This document shows, in pieces, positions 1 through 6,707 of a DNA stretch of 12,836 nt. This DNA is from Thermoplasmata archaeon (GTDB lineage Archaea > Thermoplasmatota > Thermoplasmata > Lutacidiplasmatales > UBA184). How positions within the stretch are numbered: the first letter of the stretch is position 1; every line of letters begins with the position of its first letter. The stretch is taken from NCBI GenBank assembly GCA_022750355.1, contig JAKIVW010000039.1:1-12836 (forward strand), given 5' to 3'. The notes beneath the pieces were generated by a model. That model was not told the origin of the DNA, made no database searches, and worked only from the letters and a program-made list of their open reading frames with translations. Both the position numbers and the translations under genes were made by a program.

Positions 1-2021
1 ATCGTGTTGTTCCATATGGTGTTCGAGCTTCCGCCGTACAGGTAGATTCCTTCGCTTTCGGTCTGGAACGTGTTGCTCGCGACGAGATTGTGGGAGGAAT
101 TCCAGAACACCATGTTGAATGTGGCGTACGAGTAGTTCCCCGGATGGAAGTAGAGCCCGTAATCGAACCAGCCCGAGATGTTGGGCGCGTCCACCACAGA
201 GACGTTCGATACCTGGTAGAACGTGTACGAAAGGTCGTTCGTCGAAGGCAACCCGTCCCCGACGTAGGGGAGGTTCGTCTCGAACGGGCCGGGGCGATAG
301 AGTTCCGCCGAGCGGGTCGTGAACGCGAAGAAGACACCGGAAAAGACCGGGAAGTGGTAGTCATTCATCACCCCGAACATCGAGGCCATCGGGGCGTTCT
401 GTAGATCTTTGATCATGAACGGTGAAGCATTGGTCCCGAGCCCGCCCGAAGAGATATTGGGAAACTGACTGTCGTTCCATACGTAGAGTGGGGTGGTCAC
501 TTCGGAGGCAGGGTCCGGCAGGAGCGAGGGGTTGAATGGCAGGGATTGACCTGCCGTGAGGGTCATCGGCCCCAACGTCGCGGTCGTAAAGTAACTCATC
601 GAGGCGTTCACAACATAGGTTCCCGGACCGACCGACAACGTGGTGTCCAGCGCCGTGGGCGCCCACTCGGGAACGGAAGTGGTGAAACTGTTTGGCGAAG
701 GTTGAACGAACACGAACGCGTCGGCCGGCGTGATGCCCGCCTGGATGGTCGCGACCCCGGGAGGCCCTGAGGCGTTCCAGAGTCCGGTGAGGATCGACGG
801 GCCGGTCGAGAGTAGCGCGTAGGGCCCGGAGCTCCCGGTGGTCCATTCGACGTTGACTCCGGTGGAGCTCTCGCCCGAATCTCCGCCGTAGCTGAGGGCG
901 GAGGGAACGGTTTCGTACACGCCCGGAAGGATGGCGTACCGCAGGGACATCGAGGCTTGGGCCCCGAAAAGGTCCACTTGACTCCCACCCCCCGGTCCGG
1001 CGATGACGAACTCAAAGTCGTCAGGGAGCCCGATGGGATTGTAGGCAAACCCGTTCGCGGTGAAGTTGGTTGGACCAACTAGCATGGGGACACCGGCGGC
1101 GACCGAATTGAAGGTGACGAAATCGAACGGATACGAGTGAGTCACTCCCGAGCTCCGCAGCACGGCGGAAAAATTGACGCCGTCATTCCCGGCGAGACTG
1201 GTGGAGTTGAGGAATAGGGTGAGATTGAACGGGGAGGTGACATCCGTTAGGTTGGTCTGGGACATGTAGAACCGCCCGGGGATTAACTTGCCGTTGAGAC
1301 CGTGACCCAGGATCGAGTTGTTGGAAAGAAAATCACTCGAGAAGTTCCAGACATTCGATTCCAGATCGAGCTGATGAAGGTGGGGAAAGTAAACCGCGAT
1401 GCTTTGGGTCCAAAACTGGTAGGAGGAGTTTCCGAGAATCGTCACGTTCGTGAGGGCCGCATTCAACTGAACGGAGTAGGCATCGGGGGAGCTGTCCAGC
1501 ACATACAGTGGTTGGATCCCTCCGCCTCCGAGGGTCAGGTTTCCTTCCAAGCTGGTCGTGGTGAGAACGTACGGTTGCACGGCCCCGGTGGTGGTGTTGT
1601 TTCGCAGGCCATAGTCCGCAATCCCCATCGGGCCGGGGCAATCCGGGCAGGCGGGAGGCGCGACGTACCCGGAGTCGGCTGCCATGCGGAGCTGCAGCGG
1701 AGTCGCCGCCGGACGCGGCACGAAAATGGACCGGGGGGAGTAACCGACCGATTCGGCCGCCATCACGGCTTGCGAGACGAATCCTGTGTTGCTAGCAGTC
1801 CCCTTTGGGGGACCAGAAACGGTTCCGGGGATCGATCGAGGAACAGGTCCGACCCCCGGCGAGGAAATCGAACCGGAGCTCTGAGGTTCCAATCTGAGCA
1901 CTGCCGGGTTAGTAGCCACGGGGTGGAGTGCTGTCGGCGCAGCCAGGAACGCCAGGGAAGAGAGGACCAGGAGGACGACCACGGGGAAAGCCCGGAACGG
2001 GCCTAATCGAAGGAAAATCAT
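1..2021 (-). CDS. Secreted thermopsin-family (peptidase A5-like) protein with beta-helix region, 3' end outside window
   Basis: The frame is open without a stop from ATG at 2021 to the window edge (673 complete codons), so the C-terminus is missing. Residues 1-30 form a signal peptide: basic start MIFLRLGPFR, then a hydrophobic run VVVLLVLSSLAFLAA. Residues about 130-260 carry thermopsin-type features: PMGIADYGL (131-139), a PYVLTTTSLEG strand (150-160), and the region 200-230 with YQFWTQ and ESNVWNFSS, matching the family's pattern of YxxW-Q followed by a WN motif. Two cysteines sit at PACPDCPG. Near the end, GIYLYGGSSNTIWNNT resembles PbH1/NosD right-handed beta-helix repeats. The chain is full of N-X-S/T sequons, as expected for a glycosylated secreted archaeal protein. 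Thermopsins are acid proteases outside the cell; whether this one is catalytic or a surface/adhesive derivative cannot be told here. An A/T island lies 27 bases upstream of the ATG, which favours a leaderless start. Family call fairly sure, activity unsure. Confidence 0.85.
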   Translation of the reverse strand, partial: MIFLRLGPFRAFPVVVLLVLSSLAFLAAPTALHPVATNPAVLRLEPQSSGSISSPGVGPVPRSIPGTVSGPPKGTASNTGFVSQAVMAAESVGYSPRSIFVPRPAATPLQLRMAADSGYVAPPACPDCPGPMGIADYGLRNNTTTGAVQPYVLTTTSLEGNLTLGGGGIQPLYVLDSSPDAYSVQLNAALTNVTILGNSSYQFWTQSIAVYFPHLHQLDLESNVWNFSSDFLSNNSILGHGLNGKLIPGRFYMSQTNLTDVTSPFNLTLFLNSTSLAGNDGVNFSAVLRSSGVTHSYPFDFVTFNSVAAGVPMLVGPTNFTANGFAYNPIGLPDDFEFVIAGPGGGSQVDLFGAQASMSLRYAILPGVYETVPSALSYGGDSGESSTGVNVEWTTGSSGPYALLSTGPSILTGLWNASGPPGVATIQAGITPADAFVFVQPSPNSFTTSVPEWAPTALDTTLSVGPGTYVVNASMSYFTTATLGPMTLTAGQSLPFNPSLLPDPASEVTTPLYVWNDSQFPNISSGGLGTNASPFMIKDLQNAPMASMFGVMNDYHFPVFSGVFFAFTTRSAELYRPGPFETNLPYVGDGLPSTNDLSYTFYQVSNVSVVDAPNISGWFDYGLYFHPGNYSYATFNMVFWNSSHNLVASNTFQTESEGIYLYGGSSNTIWNNT

Positions 2022-2040
2022 CCCTCGGGCATCACCAGTG

Positions 2041-2055
2041 GTACTACTTAGTATC
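2041..2055 (-). promoter_or_regulatory. Probable TATA-like element for the thermopsin-like gene
   Basis: Read on the minus strand this is GATACTAAGTAGTAC, an A/T-rich island in a GC-rich intergenic region. Its centre is about 27 bases before the ATG at 2021, the usual archaeal TATA-to-TSS distance, so a leaderless transcript is likely. No convincing Shine-Dalgarno sequence with normal spacing precedes that ATG (GAGGG directly abuts it). Confidence 0.45.
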
Positions 2056-2137
2056 TCGAGCCCGTCTCGAATTGTCGGGCTCGGTGTCTCACTTCTATCG
2101 ACCAAGATGGGCTGGAACCGGGGGCCGAGAGCCATTC

Positions 2138-2151
2138 CCGGAGATCTCCGG
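2138..2151. repeat. Perfect 14-bp palindrome CCGGAGATCTCCGG
   Basis: CCGGAGATCTCCGG equals its own reverse complement. It lies in the divergent intergenic region about 117 bases upstream of the thermopsin-like start and 164 bases upstream of the chosen epimerase start. A symmetric site of this size between divergent genes suits a dimeric regulator, but a chance origin in GC-rich DNA is possible. Confidence 0.4.
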
Positions 2152-2203
2152 TTGACCGGGAGCTTCCGTGGCTCACTCGCGGTCGGGCCGTCGACCACTT
2201 TTT

Positions 2204-2217
2204 GGCCGGGCCCGGCC
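2204..2217. repeat. Perfect 14-bp GC palindrome GGCCGGGCCCGGCC
   Basis: GGCCGGGCCCGGCC is self-complementary and is flanked on its left by a T run (CACTTTTTGG pattern) and on its right by GGCTTTTTGG some bases later. It could be a weak hairpin or binding site. Its all-G/C makeup makes chance occurrence more likely than for the 2138 palindrome. Confidence 0.3.
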
Positions 2218-2276
2218 GGCGGAGCCAGTGGGGCTTTTTGGATTCATGGAAGATATTGAGACGCACGTTTTTGGTC

Positions 2277-2289
2277 GGTTAACCTTAAG
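2277..2289 (+). promoter_or_regulatory. Probable TATA-like element for the epimerase operon
   Basis: GGTTAACCTTAAG is the most A/T-rich island between the last GC block and the epimerase coding region. Its centre is about 32 bases upstream of TTG 2315, which would give a transcript with only a few untranslated bases. The core AACCTTA is shared with the island upstream of the DUF1616 gene (6431-6444, minus strand). Confidence 0.4.
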
Positions 2290-2314
2290 ATGGCCACCTC
2301 GGCTGAAGCGGCGC

Positions 2315-3277
2315 TTGTTCGATTCCCTCGTAACCGGGTCGGCCGGGTTCATCGGCAGTCACCTCACGGAGGCTCTACTCGAGCGGGGCGACCGGGTCCT
2401 CGGCGTCGATTCGTTCGACCCGTACTACTCTGCGGCTCAAAAGCGCCGGAATCTACGTCGGTCGCTCGCGAACCCCGCGTTCCGATTTCTTCGGGGTCCC
2501 ATCCAGGGGGTCCGGTTGACTCGGTACCTTCGGAAGGGGGCCGGCATCTATCACTTGGCTGCGCAGCCGGGGGTCCGAGGCAGCTGGGGGACAAAATTCG
2601 AATATTACGTCCAGAACAACGTCCTCGCGACCCAAGCGCTCTTGGAAGAGGTGGTCCGATCGGGCGTGCGGTCGAAGGTGGTCTACGCCAGTTCCTCGTC
2701 GATCTACGGGGACCAGCCTCCCGGCCCGATGCGCGAAGATGCGACTCCCAACCCCATCAGTCCCTACGGCATGACGAAACTGTCGGCAGAGCACATGGGC
2801 CGACTGTATGCCCGCGCCTACGCCCTGAATTTTGTCAGCACTCGTCTATTCACCGTCTACGGGCCCCGTCAACGCCCGGATATGGCGTTCAACCGGATGT
2901 TCCACGCCATCCGTTCCAAGAAGGCCATCGAGGTCTACGGGGATGGCCGACAACTCCGCGATTTTACATACGTGGGGGACATAGTCGACGGGATCGTGAG
3001 CGCGGGTGCCACCGATACCGAAGAGACGGTCTTCAACCTGGGTGGGAGTTCTCCCGTTCGGCTGGATGAGGCGATCGCCCATATTCGAACCATCTCTCGG
3101 CTCCCCGTGAAGATCCACCGGCTGCCCACCCCCAAGGGCGACCCCCGAACGACCTGGGCCGACAATCGTCGCGCCCGACGTGAGCTCCATTTCCGCCCTC
3201 GAACCTCGCTCCGCGAGGGACTCCGACGCCAATGGGCCTGGCAGTCCGGAGAGGCGGGAGGCGACCTCGTTGGCTAA
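2315..3277 (+). CDS. NAD-dependent nucleotide-sugar 4-epimerase (UDP-glucuronate/UDP-glucose type)
   Basis: A 320-residue extended SDR enzyme. The Rossmann glycine motif TGSAGFIG is at residues 7-14, VDSFDPYYS at 31-39 follows strand 2, the catalytic serine lies in SSSSIYG (126-132) and the YxxxK pair is Y151/K155 in SPYGMTK. RLFTVYGPRQRPDMA and YGDGRQLRDFTYVGD are typical of the UDP-GlcA/UDP-Glc 4-epimerase branch; the DPYY segment favours UDP-glucuronate. The reaction would invert C4 of a UDP-hexose or UDP-uronate in the cytoplasm, for surface glycans. Start choice: TTG 2315 puts LVTGSAGFIG four residues from the N-terminus, as in the family, and fits the A/T island at 2277-2289; ATG 2247 or GTG 2168 would add 23 or 49 unconserved residues. 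The gene overlaps the next one by 8 bases. Exact substrate is not proven; dehydratase activity is less likely. Confidence 0.88.
   Translation: MFDSLVTGSAGFIGSHLTEALLERGDRVLGVDSFDPYYSAAQKRRNLRRSLANPAFRFLRGPIQGVRLTRYLRKGAGIYHLAAQPGVRGSWGTKFEYYVQNNVLATQALLEEVVRSGVRSKVVYASSSSIYGDQPPGPMREDATPNPISPYGMTKLSAEHMGRLYARAYALNFVSTRLFTVYGPRQRPDMAFNRMFHAIRSKKAIEVYGDGRQLRDFTYVGDIVDGIVSAGATDTEETVFNLGGSSPVRLDEAIAHIRTISRLPVKIHRLPTPKGDPRTTWADNRRARRELHFRPRTSLREGLRRQWAWQSGEAGGDLVG
3256..3261 (+). promoter_or_regulatory. Shine-Dalgarno GGGAGG deciding the start of the membrane protein
   Basis: GGGAGG lies inside the end of the epimerase gene, eight bases before TTG 3270. This is the only well-spaced ribosome site among the candidate starts (GTG 3180, TTG 3270, GTG 3291, ATG 3339) and points to translational coupling. 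Confidence 0.5.
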
Positions 3278-5228
3278 TCCGCCACCCGCAGTGTGGACGC
3301 CTCCGGTTTCGCGCGATCCGCCGTTCGTGCCGCCCCAGATGACGGCGCCCGCGCCGCCCAAGGGATCCTGGACCCCGGTGTTCCTCCTGTTCCTCAGCTT
3401 CCTCGGGTTTCTCGGGATCGCCTTCCTGCTCTACTCCATCAAGTTCGACGGGGTGACGGCGCACTGGCACGGCTTCCCGACTCGCCTTGCGTATATCCTG
3501 CTCCTGGCGCTGGTCGCCGCTCCGTTCGCGCTCACCATCTTCCGTCGCGTACCCGTCGTCTTCCTGGCGCTCCCGGTCCTTCTGATCTTTTTCATCTATC
3601 CGATCTTTTCCCCCAGTGGGCTGCCGTACTCTCGGGACACGATCTTCAACTTCCAGTTCGCGCAGGCGATCCAGAGCGCCGGAACCTGGCAACCGCTCAA
3701 CGGCGTGATCGGGCAGGCCGGAGTGTACAGTTACTTCCCCGGGGGCGCGGTGTTCAACGTGGAGGCATCTTCCATGACCTCCTTGCCGCTCCTCCAAACG
3801 TTTCCGTGGGCGTATGAACTGTTCCGTCTCCTGATCATCCCGCTCGCGATCTACGCACTCGCCAGTCGACTTTTCGGACCTCGCTCGGCTCCCCTCGCGG
3901 TATTGTTCTACATCAGCGTTCCGTCCATCGAACTCAACATTCCCACCCAGCAGGATTTTGCGGTCACTTTTTTCGTTCTCGCCTTCGCCGCCCTCGCCTT
4001 CCTCGCAACCGAAAATTCGCTCAACTCGAACCTAACGATCCTCCGGGTCACGGTCGTGGTGGCCGCGGCGATGATCATCATCAGTCACCACGTCTCCACG
4101 TACATCCTCATCGGGTTCCTCGCGGGCCTGGCCGTGCTACCCTGGATCCTCCGCCGGAAGGATCCCTATCCGGCGATGCGCTCGTTCGCGGTTCTGTTCG
4201 GGGCCATCTCACTCGCGCTGGTGTGGGTGGCCGCGATCTCGTTGCCCGTGCTGGAGGCCCAGCGGGGCATCCTGGGATCCAACCTGAGCGCCCTCATCCA
4301 TCCGACCACCACCGCTTCCCAGTCCATCATCCCGGGGGGCTCCTTCCCCCTCTACCTCATCGCCTGGATCGCGGCGGCCGCGGCCGTCGAAGGACTCCTG
4401 GCGATCGTCGTGCTCGCCGAGAGCTACCGGCGGAAAGACCGGGCGTTCGTGACGTTCTCGATCCTGACCGCCATCCTGGTCGCGGTCCTCTCGGTACCGT
4501 TCTTCTCGACGGGGTTCAACTTTCTCGTCCTTCGTCAATTCGAGTATACCGGCGTGATCTTCGCTCCCGCCGCCGCATGGTGGATCGCGGCCCACTTTGG
4601 AGGCGGGGAGGAAGGACTGTCCCCCCGACCGGCTCCAACGGGGAGCCCCGCTCCACCGCCCGTGCGGAGGAAAGGCTGGTCCTCCCGACCCCCCTCGCCC
4701 CTAGGGCGGATCGGGTATCCGCTGCTCGCGGTCGGGATTATTGTGCTGATCTTCGCGGGTGGCTCCTTGGTCCCGCTGAGCACTCGCGACCAATTTGCGC
4801 CGCCGTCAGAGGTTCTGATCGACTCCCCGGTCCACATCAACCAGACCGTCTACGCGGCGGCGATCTGGGCGGAGGGGCACCTCAACTCGAACCATTCGAT
4901 GTGGGGAGACTACCTGGCTTACACAGTGTTCGGGGGATTCGCCGGGTTCCGGCTTCGCTACGACTCATATGCCCTCTACCAAGGGACCGGTTTCAGCCCG
5001 ACCGCGATCTCCCGACTCCATTCGAACGATTACATCGTCGTGGACACGTACATGACCAAGCCCGTGCTCCAGCCCGAATTCTACGGACCCCTCAGTGACC
5101 AACCTACGGGGCCCCTCAACACGACCGAGCTTGCGAAGTTCAACCAGCCGCTCTACTTCTCGGTCCTCTACCAAGACATGACGTTCACGATCTACGAGTA
5201 TACCGGCCCACCTCTGACGGCCAGCTAG
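3270..5228 (+). CDS. Large polytopic membrane protein, GT-C glycosyltransferase-like
   Basis: About 652 residues from TTG 3270. A proline-rich cytoplasmic tail (1-34) is followed by roughly a dozen hydrophobic segments (for example 35-55, 72-91, 94-113, 181-199, 229-246) and, after a last helix at about residue 495, an outer C-terminal domain of about 145 residues. The first large outer loop has SRDTIFNFQFAQAIQSAG (121-138), an acidic residue near the membrane followed by an aromatic helix and a W-Q-P. This layout resembles GT-C enzymes and the archaeal DUF2206-type proteins, which use polyprenyl-phosphate sugars outside the membrane. Sequons NLT, NLS, NQT, NHS and NTT occur in it. A hydrophilic proline/arginine/glycine linker precedes the last helix. 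It overlaps the epimerase stop by 8 bases, so the two are co-translated. I infer a role in transfer or assembly of surface glycan; a non-catalytic membrane protein is possible. ATG 3339 is an alternative start. Confidence 0.75.
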   Translation: MANPPPAVWTPPVSRDPPFVPPQMTAPAPPKGSWTPVFLLFLSFLGFLGIAFLLYSIKFDGVTAHWHGFPTRLAYILLLALVAAPFALTIFRRVPVVFLALPVLLIFFIYPIFSPSGLPYSRDTIFNFQFAQAIQSAGTWQPLNGVIGQAGVYSYFPGGAVFNVEASSMTSLPLLQTFPWAYELFRLLIIPLAIYALASRLFGPRSAPLAVLFYISVPSIELNIPTQQDFAVTFFVLAFAALAFLATENSLNSNLTILRVTVVVAAAMIIISHHVSTYILIGFLAGLAVLPWILRRKDPYPAMRSFAVLFGAISLALVWVAAISLPVLEAQRGILGSNLSALIHPTTTASQSIIPGGSFPLYLIAWIAAAAAVEGLLAIVVLAESYRRKDRAFVTFSILTAILVAVLSVPFFSTGFNFLVLRQFEYTGVIFAPAAAWWIAAHFGGGEEGLSPRPAPTGSPAPPPVRRKGWSSRPPSPLGRIGYPLLAVGIIVLIFAGGSLVPLSTRDQFAPPSEVLIDSPVHINQTVYAAAIWAEGHLNSNHSMWGDYLAYTVFGGFAGFRLRYDSYALYQGTGFSPTAISRLHSNDYIVVDTYMTKPVLQPEFYGPLSDQPTGPLNTTELAKFNQPLYFSVLYQDMTFTIYEYTGPPLTAS

Positions 5229-5247
5229 GATCGCCGATCCGCGACCC

Positions 5248-5427
5248 TTACAACACTCCTAAGACTTTGAGGAGGAGTCCGACGGCCGCGGCGAGGAGCA
5301 CGACGATCGCTACGTCCAGGACGTTCCGGGTCGTGGCCGGCATCGTCGAGGGGTAGAGCAGGCGCACGAGGACCAGTCCCAGGTCCGCGAGGCCGACGAT
5401 TCCCATCACCAACCGATAGTCGACCAT
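5248..5427 (-). CDS. Small two-helix membrane protein
   Basis: A 59-residue protein made almost entirely of two hydrophobic helices: about residues 5-26 (ending LVRLLYP) and about 37-58 (VLDVAIVVLLAAAVGLLLKV), separated by a short polar turn STMPATTRN. ATG 5427 is preceded by GGAGGG at a spacing of eight bases, which decides against TTG 5451. The start is 25 bases after the stop of the DUF1616 gene, so the two are very likely one operon. Its 3' end faces the end of the preceding plus-strand gene, 19 bases apart. I do not recognise a named family. A helper or subunit of the DUF1616 protein is the simplest guess from context. Confidence 0.65.
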   Translation of the reverse strand: MVDYRLVMGIVGLADLGLVLVRLLYPSTMPATTRNVLDVAIVVLLAAAVGLLLKVLGVL

Positions 5428-5435
5428 CTCTCGAA

Positions 5436-5441
5436 CCCTCC
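5436..5441 (-). promoter_or_regulatory. Shine-Dalgarno GGAGGG for the small membrane protein
   Basis: On the minus strand GAGGAGGG precedes ATG 5427 with an eight-base spacer. It lies between the DUF1616 stop codon and this ATG and supports initiation at 5427 rather than TTG 5451. Confidence 0.55.
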
Positions 5442-5452
5442 TCTCGTCCAAC

Positions 5453-6385
5453 CTACCGGATGTTCATCGACCACGCCGCGGTGCGCTGGACCTGGCCCGA
5501 GAGACTCGACAAGAGGAAGGTGAGTACCCATTCGCCACGGACCGAGAAGAAGAAGTGGACCTTCTGCGTCAACGACTCAGAAGCATTCAGGTTCAGGGTC
5601 AAATTCGCTCGGGTGGGACCCGCCAGCGGGATGGCCCGGGTGGCGTTCGACCAACTGGCGTTCGACCAACTAGGGTTCGTGGAATTCGGGGAGACAGTGT
5701 TGTTGATCGACGCATACATGTAAAGGACGAACTTCTGGTCCGTCGCGTTGTTTCCCACGACCAAGTAGAGCGTGTACACCGGACCGGATTTGTTGGTCCC
5801 GGTCGTGCCGTTGATCAGAAGATTGGACGAGTTCCCACCCGGGCCGGTGATCCCGAGGCTCAGGTTGCCGGGGGGTGTGGGGAAGATGCTGGCGATGAAG
5901 ACGATGAGGACCAAGACGAGGACGACGCCAATAAGGAGGGCGTAGGCGACCGCCCGCTGGGCCGGGTTATGCCCGGGGAGCCGGAGTTCCTCCGAGACGT
6001 AATTCGTGAACCGGGACCCGGTTTCGACCGGCTGGGTCACGACCCAAACCACCGACGCCGCCATCAGAAGTACCAGGGCGACGAACGCGAACGCGGGCGC
6101 GGGAGTCCCGAGTTGGAACGCGAGAAGGATCAACCCGAGGGCGACGTTGAAGGCGACACTGAGGCCGACGACTATGGCGAACGTGAGGCTCCACGGCCAC
6201 CGCGGTTTGGCCCCGAACACGAGCGCCCCGAGCGCATAGCCGGGGACGAATACGAGGGTGAGGAGTCCGAGAGGAAGGTCCACCCACGGGGTAGGGAAGG
6301 TGACGGCGACCACGGCGTAGACGCCTGTCAGGACGGTCAGGAGGAACAGGTAGCTCCGCCGAAAGAATTGAGGGGGGAGAGCCAT
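5453..6385 (-). CDS. DUF1616-family membrane protein with sequon-rich outer domain
   Basis: 310 residues. Four hydrophobic helices occupy residues 10-30, 37-57, 66-90 and 97-117; the second contains the FVPGYALG segment characteristic of DUF1616. A polar stretch (118-145) leads to a fifth helix (146-168), followed by an outer domain (170-310) starting SLGITGPGG, the usual beta-sandwich-like DUF1616 tail. That tail has about ten N-X-S/T sequons in 140 residues, including a duplicated SWSNA unit. DUF1616 proteins are widespread archaeal membrane proteins of unknown function, often near surface-glycan and glycosylation genes. ATG 6385 has GGAGGG (6390-6395) five bases upstream; GTG 6409 would add eight residues and would suit a leaderless transcript from the island at 6431-6444. 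The gene heads a two-gene operon with the small membrane protein. Confidence 0.82.
   Translation of the reverse strand: MALPPQFFRRSYLFLLTVLTGVYAVVAVTFPTPWVDLPLGLLTLVFVPGYALGALVFGAKPRWPWSLTFAIVVGLSVAFNVALGLILLAFQLGTPAPAFAFVALVLLMAASVVWVVTQPVETGSRFTNYVSEELRLPGHNPAQRAVAYALLIGVVLVLVLIVFIASIFPTPPGNLSLGITGPGGNSSNLLINGTTGTNKSGPVYTLYLVVGNNATDQKFVLYMYASINNTVSPNSTNPSWSNASWSNATRAIPLAGPTRANLTLNLNASESLTQKVHFFFSVRGEWVLTFLLSSLSGQVQRTAAWSMNIR
5641..5670 (-). repeat. Tandem 15-bp duplication in the DUF1616 gene
   Basis: The 15-mer TGGCGTTCGACCAAC (plus-strand reading) occurs twice head to tail with no mismatch, and a diverged third copy follows at 5671. It encodes the repeated peptide SWSNA, so each copy supplies one N-glycosylation sequon (NAS, NAT). 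Confidence 0.9.
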
Positions 6386-6389
6386 CGAG

Positions 6390-6395
6390 CCCTCC
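6390..6395 (-). promoter_or_regulatory. Shine-Dalgarno GGAGGG for DUF1616 ATG 6385
   Basis: On the minus strand GGAGGG is followed after four bases by ATG 6385. It supports that ATG over the upstream GTG 6409. Confidence 0.45.
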
Positions 6396-6430
6396 GATAG
6401 GGCGGCCACGTCTGAGGTTGACGGGAGGGG

Positions 6431-6444
6431 CTACCTAAGGTTTG
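6431..6444 (-). promoter_or_regulatory. Probable TATA-like element for the DUF1616 operon
   Basis: On the minus strand the island reads CAAACCTTAGGTAG. Its centre is about 28 bases before GTG 6409 and 52 before ATG 6385, so transcription would begin near 6410 and leave either a leaderless GTG or a 25-base leader with a Shine-Dalgarno site. Confidence 0.4.
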
Positions 6445-6682
6445 CGTTGAGTCGGTGACTTCTCTCAGGACCGGACGGAACGTGGGCTCACTTTCCGGCA
6501 CTTCCCGTCGGGTGCGGCGGAAGCGCTAAGGGGTCGACCCTCTGCTCGAACCGACGTCATGCTACGGGGATCGCCAATCGAAGTGCGACCCCCATGCCGG
6601 ACGCTTGGGCCATGTCCGGGGCCTGCCGACCTACCGCTCGGTCGCAGTTTGCGGGCCGGGCCCATGCAACCCCGTAACGAGT

Positions 6683-6693
6683 CAAATTACAAT
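6683..6693 (+). promoter_or_regulatory. Probable TATA-like element for the GT4 gene
   Basis: CAAATTACAAT is the only A/T-rich block near the GT4 start. Its centre is about 20 bases upstream of ATG 6708, slightly short for a leaderless transcript but close. No Shine-Dalgarno site precedes the ATG. Confidence 0.35.
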
Positions 6694-6707
6694 GGCCGGG
6701 GGCGCGC

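Larger units (their letters stand above)
2022..2314. other. Divergent intergenic region between thermopsin-like gene and epimerase
   Basis: This 293-base stretch separates two divergently transcribed genes. It holds A/T islands near each end that could be the two promoters, and two perfect 14-bp palindromes (2138-2151 and 2204-2217). The frame of the epimerase is open through part of it (possible starts GTG 2168 and ATG 2247), but the translated residues there do not look like the family and are treated as non-coding. No RNA gene was recognised. Confidence 0.5.
6386..6707. other. Divergent intergenic region between DUF1616 and GT4 genes
   Basis: About 320 bases between two divergent genes. 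Promoter-like A/T islands sit near both ends (6431-6444 minus, 6683-6693 plus). In the middle there is a short inverted pair CCGGAC/GTCCGG (6597-6602 and 6614-6619) with an 11-base spacer. Small open frames in it have no start signal or protein-like makeup. No RNA gene recognised. Confidence 0.5.

Noticed and set aside
361..1078. Two minus-strand frames (361-846 and 608-1078) inside the thermopsin-like gene
   Set aside because: Both are other frames of the same strand with Arg/Pro/His-rich translations; the thermopsin-like frame is continuous across the whole region.
1302..2006. A 234-codon plus-strand frame opposite the thermopsin-like gene
   Set aside because: Its translation is low-complexity and charged; the minus-strand frame has a signal peptide and family motifs over the same DNA.
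2290..3069. A 259-codon frame overlapping the epimerase from ATG 2290
   Set aside because: It lacks any protein-like pattern and overlaps a clear SDR epimerase in another frame.
5555..6400. A 281-codon plus-strand frame opposite the DUF1616 gene
   Set aside because: The translation is a run of charged residues typical of the antisense of a hydrophobic membrane protein gene.
6465..6665. A 66-codon minus-strand ORF in the DUF1616/GT4 intergenic region
   Set aside because: Arg/Ser/Pro-rich translation, no ribosome site and no promoter-like island at its start.
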